Assembly: GCF_900580675.1 (NCBI RefSeq)
Contig: NZ_UTBG01000054.1
Span: 1-64,000 of the forward strand
Length of the DNA stretch: 64,000 nucleotides
Source: Pseudomonas viridiflava
GTDB lineage: Bacteria > Pseudomonadota > Gammaproteobacteria > Pseudomonadales > Pseudomonadaceae
Direction of reading: 5' to 3'
A program made the translations under genes and the position numbers. The notes beneath the pieces are model-generated. The model worked only from the letters and a program-made list of their open reading frames with translations, made no database searches and was not told the origin of the DNA. Numbering within the stretch: position 1 is the stretch's first letter; the number at the start of each line of letters is the position of its first letter. Positions 1-8,031 of this stretch are shown here, piece by piece.

Positions 1-227
1 CCGACGGGGTGTTTTCGGTGAATAACCAGTTGCTCGAGAAAAACGACCTCAATAGCCTGATGGATGCCCTGCAGAAAGAGTCCGGCGGCGATACCAAGAT
101 GCCGCTGTCCATCAGTGCCGATGGCAAGACCCAGCACCAGGCTGTGATCACTGCGATGGACGCCGCCGGCAAGCTCGGTTTCAGCCATCTGCGCATGAGC
201 ACCGTCGAGGCGGCGAGCCCACCCTGA
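1..227 (+). CDS. exbD: ExbD/TolR-family biopolymer transport protein, C-terminal part
   Basis: The reading frame is open from the window edge to a TGA at 225-227, so only about 74 C-terminal residues are visible and the start lies outside. The segment matches the periplasmic part of ExbD, the proton-channel subunit that with ExbB energises TonB. No catalytic motif can be checked here. The call rests on the residue pattern (repeat of short beta-strand and helix, ending near '[12 protein letters not shown]') and on the Pseudomonas order exbB-exbD-lpxK. Its stop overlaps the lpxK start by one base (TGATG), which indicates one operon with translational coupling. Confidence 0.75.
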   Translation, partial: DGVFSVNNQLLEKNDLNSLMDALQKESGGDTKMPLSISADGKTQHQAVITAMDAAGKLGFSHLRMSTVEAASPP

Positions 228-1237
228 TGGCCATGTCCGATCGTCTGCTCAAGGCCTGGTACGAGGGCCATCCGGCACTCACGCTGCTACGGCCGCTGGA
301 GTCACTGTATCGCCGTGTGGTGCTGCGCAAACGCGCGCGTTTCCTGGCGGGCGAGGGCGAGATCTATCAATCGCCGGTGCCGGTGGTGGTGGTCGGCAAT
401 ATCACCGTGGGCGGCACCGGCAAGACGCCGCTGATCCTGTGGTTGATCGAACACTGCCGGCGCAGCGGTTTGCGCGTCGGCGTGGTCAGCCGCGGGTACG
501 GCGCCAAACCGCCGCAATTGCCGTGGCGGGTCGAGGCCAACCACAGCGCGGAGGTGGCCGGTGATGAACCGTTATTGATCGTGCAGCGTTGCGGCGTGCC
601 CCTGGTGATCGACCCCGACCGCAGCCGCGCGGTCAAGGCGCTGCTGGCCAGTGAAACCCTGGACCTGATCCTGTCTGACGATGGCCTGCAACATTACCGC
701 CTGGCCCGTGACCTTGAGCTGGTACTGATCGACGCCGCCCGTGGCCTGGGCAACCGCCGTTGCTTGCCGGCCGGGCCGTTACGCGAGCCGGTGGAGCGCC
801 TGCAAAGTGTCGATGCGCTGCTCTATAACGGCGCCAAGGCGGATCGCGATGACGGTTTTGCCTTTCGCCTGCAACCCAGCGCGCTGGTCAATCTGCAAAC
901 CGGCGAGCGTCAGCCGGTCGATTACTTCCCGGCCGGCCAGCAGGTGCACGCGGTCGCCGGCATCGGCAACCCGCAGCGTTTCTTCAATACCCTTGAAACG
1001 CTACACTGGCAGCCAATACCCCATGCTTTTGCCGACCACGCGCCCTACAGCGCCGAGGTCTTGAATTTTACCCCGTCATTGCCGCTGGTCATGACCGAGA
1101 AGGACGCGGTGAAGTGCCGCGCCTTTGCCCAGCCCGACTGGTGGTACCTTGCAGTGGATGCCGTGCCGTCGCCAGCGTTTGTCGCCTGGTTCGACACGCA
1201 GCTGATGCGCCTGCTGCCCGCCCGCTTATTGCCTTAA
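227..1237 (+). CDS. lpxK: Tetraacyldisaccharide 4'-kinase LpxK
   Basis: LpxK phosphorylates the 4' position of the lipid A disaccharide precursor at the inner face of the inner membrane. The 336-aa protein has an N-terminal hydrophobic stretch, then the P-loop region [12 protein letters not shown] at residues 56-67 and the downstream [13 protein letters not shown] block typical of the family; length is normal. The start is taken at ATG 227, coupled to the exbD stop; a second ATG at 233 gives a protein two residues shorter and cannot be excluded. It heads an envelope-biogenesis run with kdsB and murB. Confidence 0.95.
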   Translation: MAMSDRLLKAWYEGHPALTLLRPLESLYRRVVLRKRARFLAGEGEIYQSPVPVVVVGNITVGGTGKTPLILWLIEHCRRSGLRVGVVSRGYGAKPPQLPWRVEANHSAEVAGDEPLLIVQRCGVPLVIDPDRSRAVKALLASETLDLILSDDGLQHYRLARDLELVLIDAARGLGNRRCLPAGPLREPVERLQSVDALLYNGAKADRDDGFAFRLQPSALVNLQTGERQPVDYFPAGQQVHAVAGIGNPQRFFNTLETLHWQPIPHAFADHAPYSAEVLNFTPSLPLVMTEKDAVKCRAFAQPDWWYLAVDAVPSPAFVAWFDTQLMRLLPARLLP

Positions 1238-1260
1238 ACGCTGCTATCCAGGAAACAGTC

Positions 1261-1446
1261 ATGGACACCAAATTGCTCGACATCCTTGCTTGCCCGATCT
1301 GCAAAGGCCCGCTCAAGCTCAGCGCGGACAAAACCGAGCTGATCAGCAAAGGCGCCGGCCTGGCGTACCCGATTCGTGACGGCATCCCGGTGATGCTTGA
1401 AAGCGAAGCCCGCACCCTGACCACCGATGAGCGCCTGGATAAATGA
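1261..1446 (+). CDS. ycaR: Trm112-family small protein (YcaR-like)
   Basis: This 61-aa protein begins [18 protein letters not shown]. It has the CPxC pair (Cys11, Cys14) and the '[11 protein letters not shown]' ending of the bacterial Trm112 family. In eukaryotes and archaea Trm112 activates methyltransferases; the role of the bacterial form is not settled. An AGGAAA-type ribosome site lies upstream of ATG 1261. The end overlaps the kdsB start by four bases (ATGA), and lpxK-Trm112-kdsB is a conserved proteobacterial arrangement. Confidence 0.9.
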   Translation: MDTKLLDILACPICKGPLKLSADKTELISKGAGLAYPIRDGIPVMLESEARTLTTDERLDK

Positions 1447-2207
1447 CCACAGCCTTTACCGTTGTCATTCCGTCGCGCTACGCCTCGACCCGCCTGCCGG
1501 GCAAACCGCTGCAGCTGATCGGCAGCAAGCCGATGATCCAGCTGGTGTGGGAACAGGCCTGCAAAAGCAGCGCCGAACGCGTGGTGGTGGCCACTGATGA
1601 CCCGCGCATCATCGAAGCCTGCAAGGGTTTTGGTGCCGAGGCGGTGCTGACGCGCGAAGACCACAACTCCGGCACTGACCGCCTGGCCGAAGTGGCCACG
1701 CAACTTGGCCTGGCGCCGGACGCCATCGTGGTCAACGTGCAAGGTGACGAACCTTTGATCCCGCCAAGCGTGATCGACCAGGTGGCCGCCAACCTGGCAG
1801 CCCATGGCGAAGCCCGCATGGCCACCCTGGCCGAGCCGATTGAAGACATCCAGACCCTGTTCAACCCGAACGTGGTCAAGGTGGTCAGCGACATCAATGG
1901 CTTGGCGCTGACGTTCAGCCGGTCGACCTTGCCCTGGGCGCGCGATGCCTTCGCCCGGAACCCTGATGTGTTGCCGGAGGGCGTGCCGTACCGCCGCCAT
2001 ATCGGCATCTACGCCTACCGCGCCGGTTTCCTGCATGACTTCGTCAGTTGGGGCCCATGCTGGCTGGAAAACACCGAATCCCTGGAGCAACTCCGTGCCC
2101 TGTGGCACGGCGTGCGCATCCACGTCGGCGATGCGCTGGAAGCGCCGCCGGCCGGCGTCGACACCCAGGAAGACCTTGAGCGCGTCCGTCGCCTGCTGGG
2201 GGCTTGA
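1443..2207 (+). CDS. kdsB: 3-deoxy-manno-octulosonate cytidylyltransferase KdsB
   Basis: KdsB activates Kdo with CTP to CMP-Kdo for the lipopolysaccharide inner core. The 254-aa protein shows the nucleotidyltransferase signature [14 protein letters not shown] near the N-terminus and the metal/substrate region [13 protein letters not shown]. Length is normal for the family. Start ATG 1443 overlaps the upstream stop, and its own TGA overlaps the next start by one base, so translation of the whole operon appears coupled. Confidence 0.96.
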   Translation: MTTAFTVVIPSRYASTRLPGKPLQLIGSKPMIQLVWEQACKSSAERVVVATDDPRIIEACKGFGAEAVLTREDHNSGTDRLAEVATQLGLAPDAIVVNVQGDEPLIPPSVIDQVAANLAAHGEARMATLAEPIEDIQTLFNPNVVKVVSDINGLALTFSRSTLPWARDAFARNPDVLPEGVPYRRHIGIYAYRAGFLHDFVSWGPCWLENTESLEQLRALWHGVRIHVGDALEAPPAGVDTQEDLERVRRLLGA

Positions 2208-2671
2208 TGGAAGTTCTGTTTGTCTGCCTGGGCAATATCTGCCGCTCGCCTACCGCTGAAGGTGTGCTGCGCCATAAATTGCGCGAAGCCGGGCTGGCGG
2301 GGCAGGTAGACGTGGCGTCCGCCGGCACTGGCGACTGGCACGTCGGCAACCCGCCGGACCAGCGCAGCCAGCGTGCGGCATTGGTGCGCGGCTACGACCT
2401 GTCGGCCCAGCGTGCCCAGCAGGTCAGCCGCGCCGACTTTGCGCGCTATGACCTGATCCTGGCCATGGACCACAGCAACCTGCGCAACCTCAAGGCCATG
2501 CAGCCGGGGCAGGGCAAGGCCGAGCTGGACCTGTTTCTGCGCCGCTTTGAGGCTGAAGTGGACGAAGTGCCTGATCCTTACTACGAAGGCGAACAAGGTT
2601 TCGAGCGAGTCCTGGACCTGATCGAGCGCGCCTGTGATTTATTGGTGATTGAATTGAAGGGGCGGTTATGA
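2207..2671 (+). CDS. Low molecular weight protein-tyrosine phosphatase
   Basis: The 154-aa protein has the C-x5-R catalytic loop at Cys7-Arg13 (CLGNICRS) and the general-acid Asp123 in PDPYY, both diagnostic of low-Mr tyrosine phosphatases. In Pseudomonas a gene of this family sits between kdsB and murB. The substrate is unknown from sequence; envelope polysaccharide kinases are the usual partners of this family. ATG 2207, coupled to the kdsB stop, is chosen over a TTG one codon earlier. The end overlaps murB by four bases. Confidence 0.92.
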   Translation: MEVLFVCLGNICRSPTAEGVLRHKLREAGLAGQVDVASAGTGDWHVGNPPDQRSQRAALVRGYDLSAQRAQQVSRADFARYDLILAMDHSNLRNLKAMQPGQGKAELDLFLRRFEAEVDEVPDPYYEGEQGFERVLDLIERACDLLVIELKGRL

Positions 2672-3687
2672 CCTTGCAGGTGCTTGCGCAGGTATCGCTC
2701 AAGCCTTTCAACAGCTTTGGCATCGATGTGCGTGCCCAGCTGTTCGCCGAAGCCCACAACGATGACGACGTGCGTGAGGCCCTGGCCTACGCAACCGCAA
2801 ACGCCTTGCCGATGCTGGTGATTGGCGGCGGCAGCAACCTGTTGCTGACCCAGGATATCTCCGCGCTGGTCTTGCGCATGGCGACCCAGGGCATTCGCGT
2901 GCTGAGCGATGATGGCGTGCAGGTGGTGGTTGAAGCTGAAGCAGGCGAGGCCTGGCACCCGTTTGTGTTATGGACTCTGGCGCAGGGATTCTGTGGCCTG
3001 GAAAACCTCAGCCTGATCCCTGGCACCGTCGGTGCTGCGCCGATGCAGAACATTGGCGCCTACGGTGTTGAGATCAAGGACGTATTCGCCGGGCTGACCG
3101 CGTTGGATCGCCATACCGGTGAACTGCGCGAGTTCAGCCTGGAAGAATGCAACTTCGCCTACCGTGACAGCCTGTTCAAGCACGAAACCGGGCGTTGGCT
3201 GATTCTGCGCGTGCGCTTCGCCCTGAGCCGCGCCAGCCACCTCAAGCTTGATTACGGCCCGGTGCAACAGCGCCTGGCAGGGCAGGGCATCACCGAGGCT
3301 ACGCCGAGTGACGTGAGCCGGGCGATCTGCAGCATTCGCCGTGAAAAACTGCCGGACCCGGCGGCGCTCGGCAATGCCGGCAGCTTCTTCAAGAACCCGC
3401 TGGTGTCGCAGGCGTTGGCGGCAGAGCTGCAGGGTCTGTACCCGGACCTGGTCGCCTATCCCCAGGCCGATGGGCAGATGAAGCTCGCCGCCGGCTGGTT
3501 GATCGACAAGGCCGGCTGGAAGGGCTTTCGTGAAGGCGATGCCGGCGTGCATGCGCTGCAGGCGCTGGTATTGGTCAACTATGGCGCCGCCTCTGGGCAT
3601 GACATCGCAAACCTGGCGCGGCGTATCCAGCAAGATATTGTCGAGCGATTCAAGGTCGAGCTGGAAATGGAACCCAATCAGTACTGA
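2668..3687 (+). CDS. murB: UDP-N-acetylenolpyruvoylglucosamine reductase MurB
   Basis: MurB is the FAD-dependent cytoplasmic reductase that makes UDP-MurNAc for peptidoglycan. At 339 aa it is a type I MurB. Visible landmarks are the FAD-binding GGGSNLLL segment near residue 50, SLIPGTVGAAPMQNIGAYG, the YRDSLFK loop, and NAGSFFKNP carrying the proton-donating serine. ATG 2668 overlaps the phosphatase stop. It is the last gene of the operon, followed by a strong terminator. Confidence 0.97.
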   Translation: MTLQVLAQVSLKPFNSFGIDVRAQLFAEAHNDDDVREALAYATANALPMLVIGGGSNLLLTQDISALVLRMATQGIRVLSDDGVQVVVEAEAGEAWHPFVLWTLAQGFCGLENLSLIPGTVGAAPMQNIGAYGVEIKDVFAGLTALDRHTGELREFSLEECNFAYRDSLFKHETGRWLILRVRFALSRASHLKLDYGPVQQRLAGQGITEATPSDVSRAICSIRREKLPDPAALGNAGSFFKNPLVSQALAAELQGLYPDLVAYPQADGQMKLAAGWLIDKAGWKGFREGDAGVHALQALVLVNYGAASGHDIANLARRIQQDIVERFKVELEMEPNQY

Positions 3688-3713
3688 GTCCATGCCTTTG
3701 AAAGCGTGAAAAC

Positions 3714-3750
3714 AAAAATGCCCCGCATCTTTCGATACGGGGCATTTTTT
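3714..3750. terminator. Bidirectional intrinsic terminator between murB and yccA
   Basis: A 12-bp inverted repeat (arms 3714-3725 and 3738-3749, core TGCCCCG/CGGGGCA) has an A-run on the left and a T-run on the right. It can therefore end transcription of both convergent genes. Confidence 0.9.
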
Positions 3751-3764
3751 ATTGCGGTAGGTAA

Positions 3765-4436
3765 TCAGTCATCGCGGCTCATGATGCCGAAGATCTGCAA
3801 CAGGCTGATAAACAGGTTGTAGATCGACACATACAGGCTGATGGTCGCCATGATGTAGTTGCGCTCACCGCCGTGGATGATCGCGCTGGTCTGGAACAGG
3901 ATGCACACCGAGGAGAACAGCACGAAACCTGCGCTGATCGCCAATTGCAGGCCGCTGATCTGGAAGAACATGCTGGCAACCACTGCACCCAGCAACACGA
4001 AGAAACCTGCGGTGATGAAGCCACCCAGGAAGCTCATGTCCTTGCGGGTGATCAGCACGTAGGCCGACAGGCCACCAAACACCAGGGCAGTCATGGCAAA
4101 TGCCGAGCTGACCACTTCCGCGCCACCGGCCATGCCGAGGTAACGGTTAAGGATCGGGCCGAGGATGAAGCCCATGAAACCGGTCAGGGCAAACGCCGAT
4201 ACCAGGCCCCAGGCCGAGTCACGCAGCTTGTTGGTCAGGAAGAACAGGCCATAGAAGCCGATCAGCACGACGAAGATATTCGGGTAGCCGACGCGCATCT
4301 GTTGAGCCATGAACGCCATTACGCCGCTGAATGCGAGGGTAAGGGCGAGCAAGCCATAGGTGTTGCGCAACACGCGGCTGACTTCAAGCTGCTCAGCCTG
4401 CGCGTTGCCATTCACTGCGTAATTCTGTTCGCGCAT
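3765..4436 (-). CDS. yccA: BAX inhibitor-1 / YccA-family inner-membrane protein
   Basis: The 223-aa protein is mostly hydrophobic with about seven predicted membrane helices, starting after a short charged N-terminus (MREQNYAVNGNAQAEQLEVSRV). It fits the UPF0005/BI-1 family (YccA/YbhL), whose E. coli member modulates the FtsH protease. The C-terminus is acidic (SRDD). It is convergent with murB across a shared terminator and lies just upstream of tRNA-Ser on the opposite strand. Confidence 0.9.
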   Translation of the reverse strand: MREQNYAVNGNAQAEQLEVSRVLRNTYGLLALTLAFSGVMAFMAQQMRVGYPNIFVVLIGFYGLFFLTNKLRDSAWGLVSAFALTGFMGFILGPILNRYLGMAGGAEVVSSAFAMTALVFGGLSAYVLITRKDMSFLGGFITAGFFVLLGAVVASMFFQISGLQLAISAGFVLFSSVCILFQTSAIIHGGERNYIMATISLYVSIYNLFISLLQIFGIMSRDD

Positions 4437-4513
4437 GGCGACACTCCTTCAGTTTTGAAACATTCAGTCGCAAGGATCATAACAGACGCTCTGTAACAAG
4501 CGATGGCGAGAGT

Positions 4514-4574
4514 TTGACAGTGTGTTTCATTCGGGTATTATGGCGCCCGCTGAGACGGGATAGGCTACTATAAT
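4514..4574 (+). promoter_or_regulatory. Promoter elements upstream of tRNA-Ser
   Basis: TTGACA (4514-4519) is followed 16 bp later by TATTAT (4536-4541). A second -10-like TATAAT lies at 4569-4574, about 15 bp before the tRNA 5' end. Either could drive the tRNA. Confidence 0.55.
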
Positions 4575-4588
4575 CCTGTGATGCACAA

Positions 4589-4679
4589 GGGAAATTGGCA
4601 GAGTGGTTGAATGCACCGGTCTTGAAAACCGGCGAACGTTAATAGCGTTCCCAGGGTTCGAATCCCTGGTTTCCCGCCA
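4589..4679 (+). tRNA. tRNA-Ser (anticodon TGA)
   Basis: This 91-nt class II tRNA has an acceptor stem pairing GGGAAAT (4589-4595) with GTTTCCC before discriminator G and an encoded CCA (4677-4679). The anticodon stem is CCGGT/ACCGG around loop CTTGAAA, giving anticodon TGA at 4623-4625. It has a long variable arm (GCGAACGTTAATAGCGTTC region) and a T-arm with TTCGAAT. The gene stays intact because the prophage restores its 3' half on integration. Confidence 0.97.
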
Positions 4680-4684
4680 AGATT
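4617..4684 (+). repeat. attL core: 68-bp direct repeat within tRNA-Ser
   Basis: Bases 4617-4684 are identical to 47212-47279. The repeat runs from the anticodon stem to five bases past the CCA, as expected for a tyrosine integrase that targets the tRNA 3' half. The copy here lies in the intact tRNA. The right copy lacks the tRNA 5' half. Confidence 0.95.
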
Positions 4685-4690
4685 CATACG

Positions 4691-4713
4691 AAAGCCCCGC
4701 AATGCGGGGCTTT
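4691..4713 (+). terminator. Intrinsic terminator after tRNA-Ser, phage-supplied
   Basis: The hairpin AAAGCCCCGC / GCGGGGCTTT is followed by T residues. It lies just inside the prophage end. A similar hairpin follows the attR copy at 47288-47310, so the incoming element appears to replace the tRNA terminator as well as its 3' half. Confidence 0.85.
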
Positions 4714-4753
4714 TGTGTTTCTGGGGTTTGGGTGGAACACTACGGTTTTTGAG

Positions 4754-4792
4754 AGGCGTTCCGAAACTTTCGAGTAGGCGTTCCGAAACTTT
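4754..4792 (+). repeat. Two 17-bp direct repeats next to the integrase gene
   Basis: AGGCGTTCCGAAACTTT occurs at 4754-4770 and again at 4776-4792, offset by 22 bp (about two helical turns), between the att core and the integrase stop. The position and spacing suit arm-type integrase binding sites; that function is inferred. Confidence 0.6.
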
Positions 4793-4794
4793 GC

Positions 4795-5844
4795 CTATTT
4801 TGTTGGTTTAGCAGCGGCGCCAATCCTCCTGTAAACCCGCTTCGTGATCTCCTGCTTGCTGTGCCCTAGTAGCAGGCTTGCGTCGCCAATATCGATGATT
4901 TCCGATGCCGCCTTGGGTCTGATGTCACGAAACTGAAACCCTCCAATCTTTGCTGCGAGCATAGGGTCGCCCTGATCCAGCGCTTTCTGCTGCGCCTTCT
5001 CTCTTGCCTTGTCCCAGCGCAGGCGCAACATGCCTTTCGTCATCCTTTTTCCGTACTGGTTGATTAGTAGGTACTTGGAGGGGTGGTGCGCATTTCTTTC
5101 GATTATCTCTCTAACCAATTTCCCGAGACTGTTTTCTCCGAATTCTGTCCGCATGAGAATTCTGAGTTTCTGCCCGGTTTTACCCTGGGTGACCAGGAAA
5201 TAATCGCCCTCGGTATCGTCGCTACGCATGATGATCACATCGGCAGGTCGCTGGCCGGTCAGGTAGGCCAGGTCCATGGCTTCCTTGAGTTCTGGGCCGG
5301 CCATACCGTAGACGGCGTCCCAAACGACCGCGTTGGCATAGTAGTCGCGTGGCACCTCCTTGTTCTTCCTGACGCCTTGGCAAGGATTCTCCCGCTCAGT
5401 GAGGCCCCACTCACGTGCCATATTGAACACGTGAGACAGGAGGGCAATTTCCCGATTGGCCCTAACCTTGGCCGTGCGTGCATCGCGATACCCGGCGATA
5501 TTTGCCGGCGTGATTGAATCGATAGGAGCCGCATCGAATGTGGGGCGTAGCTGTTTTAGCTCGGCCAGATTGTCTTTTTGGGTACGCTCTCCTTTTTTCG
5601 GAATGACGTCGCGGGCGTACCGATCAAAGATCCCCTTCATCATCGTCAGGTCTGCGGGTTTTTCCTTAGCCTCAAGCTCTGCCCACTTCAATCTCGCTTT
5701 ACTCAGATCTCCACCTAGCGGGATCTCCTTTCCTGTTGAATCTTTGTAGTAGTAGCCGACCCACACTTTGCCATTCTTGCGAGGGCGTTTGCGCCGCACC
5801 ATTCCAGGCGGTAAGTCCCTGTTTTCTGTGTTTCTAGGTCGCAT
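4795..5844 (-). CDS. int: Prophage tyrosine integrase
   Basis: This 349-aa site-specific recombinase has an N-terminal arm-binding domain, a core-binding SAM-like region near residues 65-150, and a catalytic domain. Visible catalytic residues are Arg199 (TGQRPAD), Lys222 or Lys226, Arg309 (FRDIRPKAAS), His328 (LLGHS) and nucleophile Tyr338 (KRVYRR). The usual first His of the HxxR box reads Arg here. It is last in a leftward early operon, one base after the excisionase-like gene, and directly beside attL. It appears intact, unlike the related copies right of attR. Confidence 0.95.
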   Translation of the reverse strand: MRPRNTENRDLPPGMVRRKRPRKNGKVWVGYYYKDSTGKEIPLGGDLSKARLKWAELEAKEKPADLTMMKGIFDRYARDVIPKKGERTQKDNLAELKQLRPTFDAAPIDSITPANIAGYRDARTAKVRANREIALLSHVFNMAREWGLTERENPCQGVRKNKEVPRDYYANAVVWDAVYGMAGPELKEAMDLAYLTGQRPADVIIMRSDDTEGDYFLVTQGKTGQKLRILMRTEFGENSLGKLVREIIERNAHHPSKYLLINQYGKRMTKGMLRLRWDKAREKAQQKALDQGDPMLAAKIGGFQFRDIRPKAASEIIDIGDASLLLGHSKQEITKRVYRRIGAAAKPTK

Positions 5845-5845
5845 C

Positions 5846-6343
5846 TCAGTTCACCCTGGAGAAGTCAGGCGTCCAAACTGGTCGCGCCGGCGGAGGGCTT
5901 TGTTCAATGGGGGCTGTATTGATCATGCCAAGCTTCATGCGAGCGTACATGCGCCCAACCAGCGGACGACCCCCCCGACTCTCAACGAATACCCAATTGC
6001 GGTCAGTTAGCCACTTCCGTTGATGGGCTCGCTGCTTATAGCCAGTAAGGTCGGCCAGTTCATCGTCCGAGAAGATTTCAGCCTCTATTGCTTTGGGCAG
6101 TGAACGGTGCGTATACCCCACGACAGGCTGCGCGAGCGGGCGTTCCTGAGCGTTTAGCGTCGCATCAGCGAGCGCTGCCCCGCGCAGCTTTTCGTGGGGT
6201 ATAAGTGCCTCCGCGGTGGCATTAGGAGGAGCAATAATGCCTGCTGCTGCGCAGCAGAGACTGTTTGTTTCTAGCGTGTCGACGCCTCTGTCAGCGCGAA
6301 GCAAAGCGGGCAGTGCGTTGGTGTTGTCCTGGTGGTTCTTCAT
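5846..6343 (-). CDS. DUF4224-like protein, candidate excisionase/directionality factor
   Basis: In this 165-aa protein the C-terminal half (FSDDELADLTGYKQRAHQRK, then WLTDRNWVFVESRGGRPLVGR) resembles the DUF4224 winged-helix-like domain often encoded next to phage integrases. The first 85 residues are low in motifs and rich in Ala. It sits one base upstream of int and overlaps the HD-domain gene by four bases, so it belongs to the int operon. A role in excision is inferred from position and fold type. A degraded copy of its 3' end is found at 48192-48240. Confidence 0.75.
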   Translation of the reverse strand: MKNHQDNTNALPALLRADRGVDTLETNSLCCAAAGIIAPPNATAEALIPHEKLRGAALADATLNAQERPLAQPVVGYTHRSLPKAIEAEIFSDDELADLTGYKQRAHQRKWLTDRNWVFVESRGGRPLVGRMYARMKLGMINTAPIEQSPPPARPVWTPDFSRVN

Positions 6344-6882
6344 GCCGCTTTCCTCCGGTGTTCGAGAGCAAGTTGGTCCATCAGCCGCTGGTGGTAGATG
6401 AGTCGGGCTTCGGCGGCTGGCCAGGGGCGGATGGTTTCAGCCATAGGTTCGATGCCGACCAAGCAATCCCAGATAGCCGGATCGGGTGGCATGAGGTCGC
6501 GGCGTTCGGTAGCAAGTGCAATCAAATCGGCCTTGTAGATGCAGGCGGGGAGTTCTGGAGCGATGTCGAACCGCTCGCATACTCGCCACCAGATACAATC
6601 CTCGAAGTGCTGGTAGGCGCTAATCCACTGCTTGAGTGGCCGCGTCATGTCGCCCAGGTACGCCTCGGCGGCGTCGTGAAGTAAGGCTGCGAGTTTGTGT
6701 TCTTCCGGCACCAGCTCGGCGACGATGCAGCTGTGTTGGGCCACGCTGTATAACTCGCGGGTGTGGCCGTTGAATCGGCACAGGTGGGCCAGCGCGTGCG
6801 AGATGTCCCGTGGGTCGATCATGTCGGCGTCAGGCTCGAACAAGTCGAAGCGCTTGCCGGTGGAGGTGAGGATCCAGTTCAT
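6340..6882 (-). CDS. HD-domain phosphohydrolase (YfbR-like)
   Basis: The 180-aa protein carries His50 (SVAQHS), the HD pair His69-Asp70 (ALLHDAAEAYLGD) and Asp78, which form the metal site of HD phosphohydrolases. The arrangement is close to YfbR-type 5'-deoxynucleotidases. Many phages carry such enzymes, possibly to adjust nucleotide pools; the substrate cannot be told from sequence. It overlaps both neighbours by four bases within the leftward operon. Confidence 0.85.
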   Translation of the reverse strand: MNWILTSTGKRFDLFEPDADMIDPRDISHALAHLCRFNGHTRELYSVAQHSCIVAELVPEEHKLAALLHDAAEAYLGDMTRPLKQWISAYQHFEDCIWWRVCERFDIAPELPACIYKADLIALATERRDLMPPDPAIWDCLVGIEPMAETIRPWPAAEARLIYHQRLMDQLALEHRRKAA

Positions 6883-7100
6883 GCGGCTTCCCTCACCAAA
6901 TCGGCCAGCAACAAGGCGTTGTCGGTTGCCTTATGCAATTGGCGCAGAGCTTCATAGCCGATCAGCGCTTTCAACTGGCGGTCAAACTCTTTGCTGTAGC
7001 GGGTCAGTGCGCGCAGTTCCTTGGTGGTCTTGGCGTGTTGCTGCTGCAGCGTGCCGGCGGCTTGGGGTGTCAGGCGCAGCATGGGGATGGCTTGACTCAT
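6879..7100 (-). CDS. Small prophage protein, unknown function
   Basis: The 73-aa protein is predicted mostly helical (LTPQAAGTLQQQHAKTTKEL onward) with no membrane segment or known motif. ATG at 7100 overlaps the upstream stop and its own stop overlaps the HD gene start, so it is coupled on both sides. Not recognised. Confidence 0.7.
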   Translation of the reverse strand: MSQAIPMLRLTPQAAGTLQQQHAKTTKELRALTRYSKEFDRQLKALIGYEALRQLHKATDNALLLADLVREAA

Positions 7101-7486
7101 GCGACATCCCCCTTCAGCTCGAAACGGTCCATCAGCGCAGCCATATTCAGTGCCTTGTCACGTAGCGCAAGCGCCTGAGTTGCTTGGGTTTCGGATCTGA
7201 CAGCGCGGAAGGTGTCTGCGGCGAGCTTCAGCTTTTCGGCTATGGCCAAAAGGGTGTAGCGGTCTTGCGGTTCCCGGCTCGATAGGAGTTCGGTGCGCAT
7301 GCATTGATCTGACATATCTTTGAGAGAGGCCGCGTATGCGGCTGAAGCGTCCTCTCGGCCCGAGACGTACCCGTCGGCATAGCCATCATCTTTGCCGTCG
7401 GTATGGCCGCCTTGGTAGCCGACCCAGTAGAGGATGCCGGCAGCGATTACGATGCCGATCACTGCGCAGATTTGGATTGCGGTCAT
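7097..7486 (-). CDS. Small membrane-anchored prophage protein, unknown function
   Basis: The 129-aa protein has one N-terminal membrane segment (about residues 5-24, IQICAVIGIVIAAGILYWVG), a short Gly/Asp-rich stretch, then a helical soluble tail. It is not recognised beyond that. It sits in the leftward early operon after a 49-bp gap from the PrtN-like gene. Confidence 0.7.
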   Translation of the reverse strand: MTAIQICAVIGIVIAAGILYWVGYQGGHTDGKDDGYADGYVSGREDASAAYAASLKDMSDQCMRTELLSSREPQDRYTLLAIAEKLKLAADTFRAVRSETQATQALALRDKALNMAALMDRFELKGDVA

Positions 7487-7535
7487 GTGGTGTGCTCCTG
7501 GTAGTTACGTTGGCTGGTGGTGGCAGCCGTTGGGG

Positions 7536-7862
7536 TTACTGTTCCTGCTCGGTTAAATCGTTTTGCGGTCGCGGCATGTCCTCGTCTGCTCTGTAGGCGC
7601 GGATGTCGATCAGAGCTGCGACGTGTTTGATATGGGCGTAACGCAACGCCTTGACGCTATGGTCCAGAGTGGTCACCGGCAGTTGAATCCGCCCGCTGTT
7701 GATCGCCTCAGTGAAGGTCTTTTCGTTGAGGTTCTTGAAGTAATGCACGCGCAGCTTTTCCAGGGGGATAAGCACGTCGCCGAAGAGTTGGTGCAGCATC
7801 TCGACGGTTGCGCTATCCGGTGCGGGTTGCAGTCGTAGCGGTGTTTGACTGGTGTTGCTCAT
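7536..7862 (-). CDS. PrtN-like pyocin-activator family regulator
   Basis: The 108-aa protein has the PrtN-type layout: a segment reading FGDVLIPLEKLRVHYFKNLN, a helical region with GRIQLPVTT, then KALRYAHIKHVAALID. This matches the remembered PyocinActivator pattern (IPLE...YF, then a 'vhi.dlA.yID' helix). PrtN activates pyocin genes after DNA damage. Here it lies in the early-left operon of a full prophage, so it may activate late genes or only be a paralogue with a local target. ATG 7862, preceded by AAGGAGG, is chosen over an upstream ATG at 7910. Confidence 0.7.
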   Translation of the reverse strand: MSNTSQTPLRLQPAPDSATVEMLHQLFGDVLIPLEKLRVHYFKNLNEKTFTEAINSGRIQLPVTTLDHSVKALRYAHIKHVAALIDIRAYRADEDMPRPQNDLTEQEQ

Positions 7863-8031
7863 GGGCGGCGGCCTCCTTGCGTTTGAGTCGTGAAGGGTGG
7901 TTCCAGGCATTCAGGCAATGGCGTTTGGTCAGCTCCCGCAGATGCTCCGGCACTTCGAGGAGCGCAGCGTTGCGCTCCTCGCGTGTGCCCATGGCGACGA
8001 TCTGGCGGGCGTACTCCCTAGGCCACGTCAC
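7813..8031 (-). CDS. Small prophage protein (WPREYAR type), unknown function
   Basis: This short frame of about 72 aa begins at GTG 8031 (VTWPREYARQIVAMGTREER), with a conserved-looking ALLEVPEHLRELTKRH helix and a variable tail. It overlaps the end of the antirepressor-like gene by 14 nt and the start of the PrtN-like gene by 50 nt. I recall similar small proteins in Pseudomonas phages without assigned function. The exact start is uncertain. Confidence 0.6.
   Translation of the reverse strand: MTWPREYARQIVAMGTREERNAALLEVPEHLRELTKRHCLNAWNHPSRLKRKEAAAHEQHQSNTATTATRTG

Noticed and set aside
1089-2123. 344-codon minus-strand frame opposite lpxK-kdsB
   Set aside because: Shadow of well-supported genes; His/Arg-rich composition typical of antisense translation.
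3873-4496. 207-codon plus-strand frame opposite yccA
   Set aside because: Antisense of a membrane protein gives a His/Gln/Glu-rich product. No ribosome site or family.
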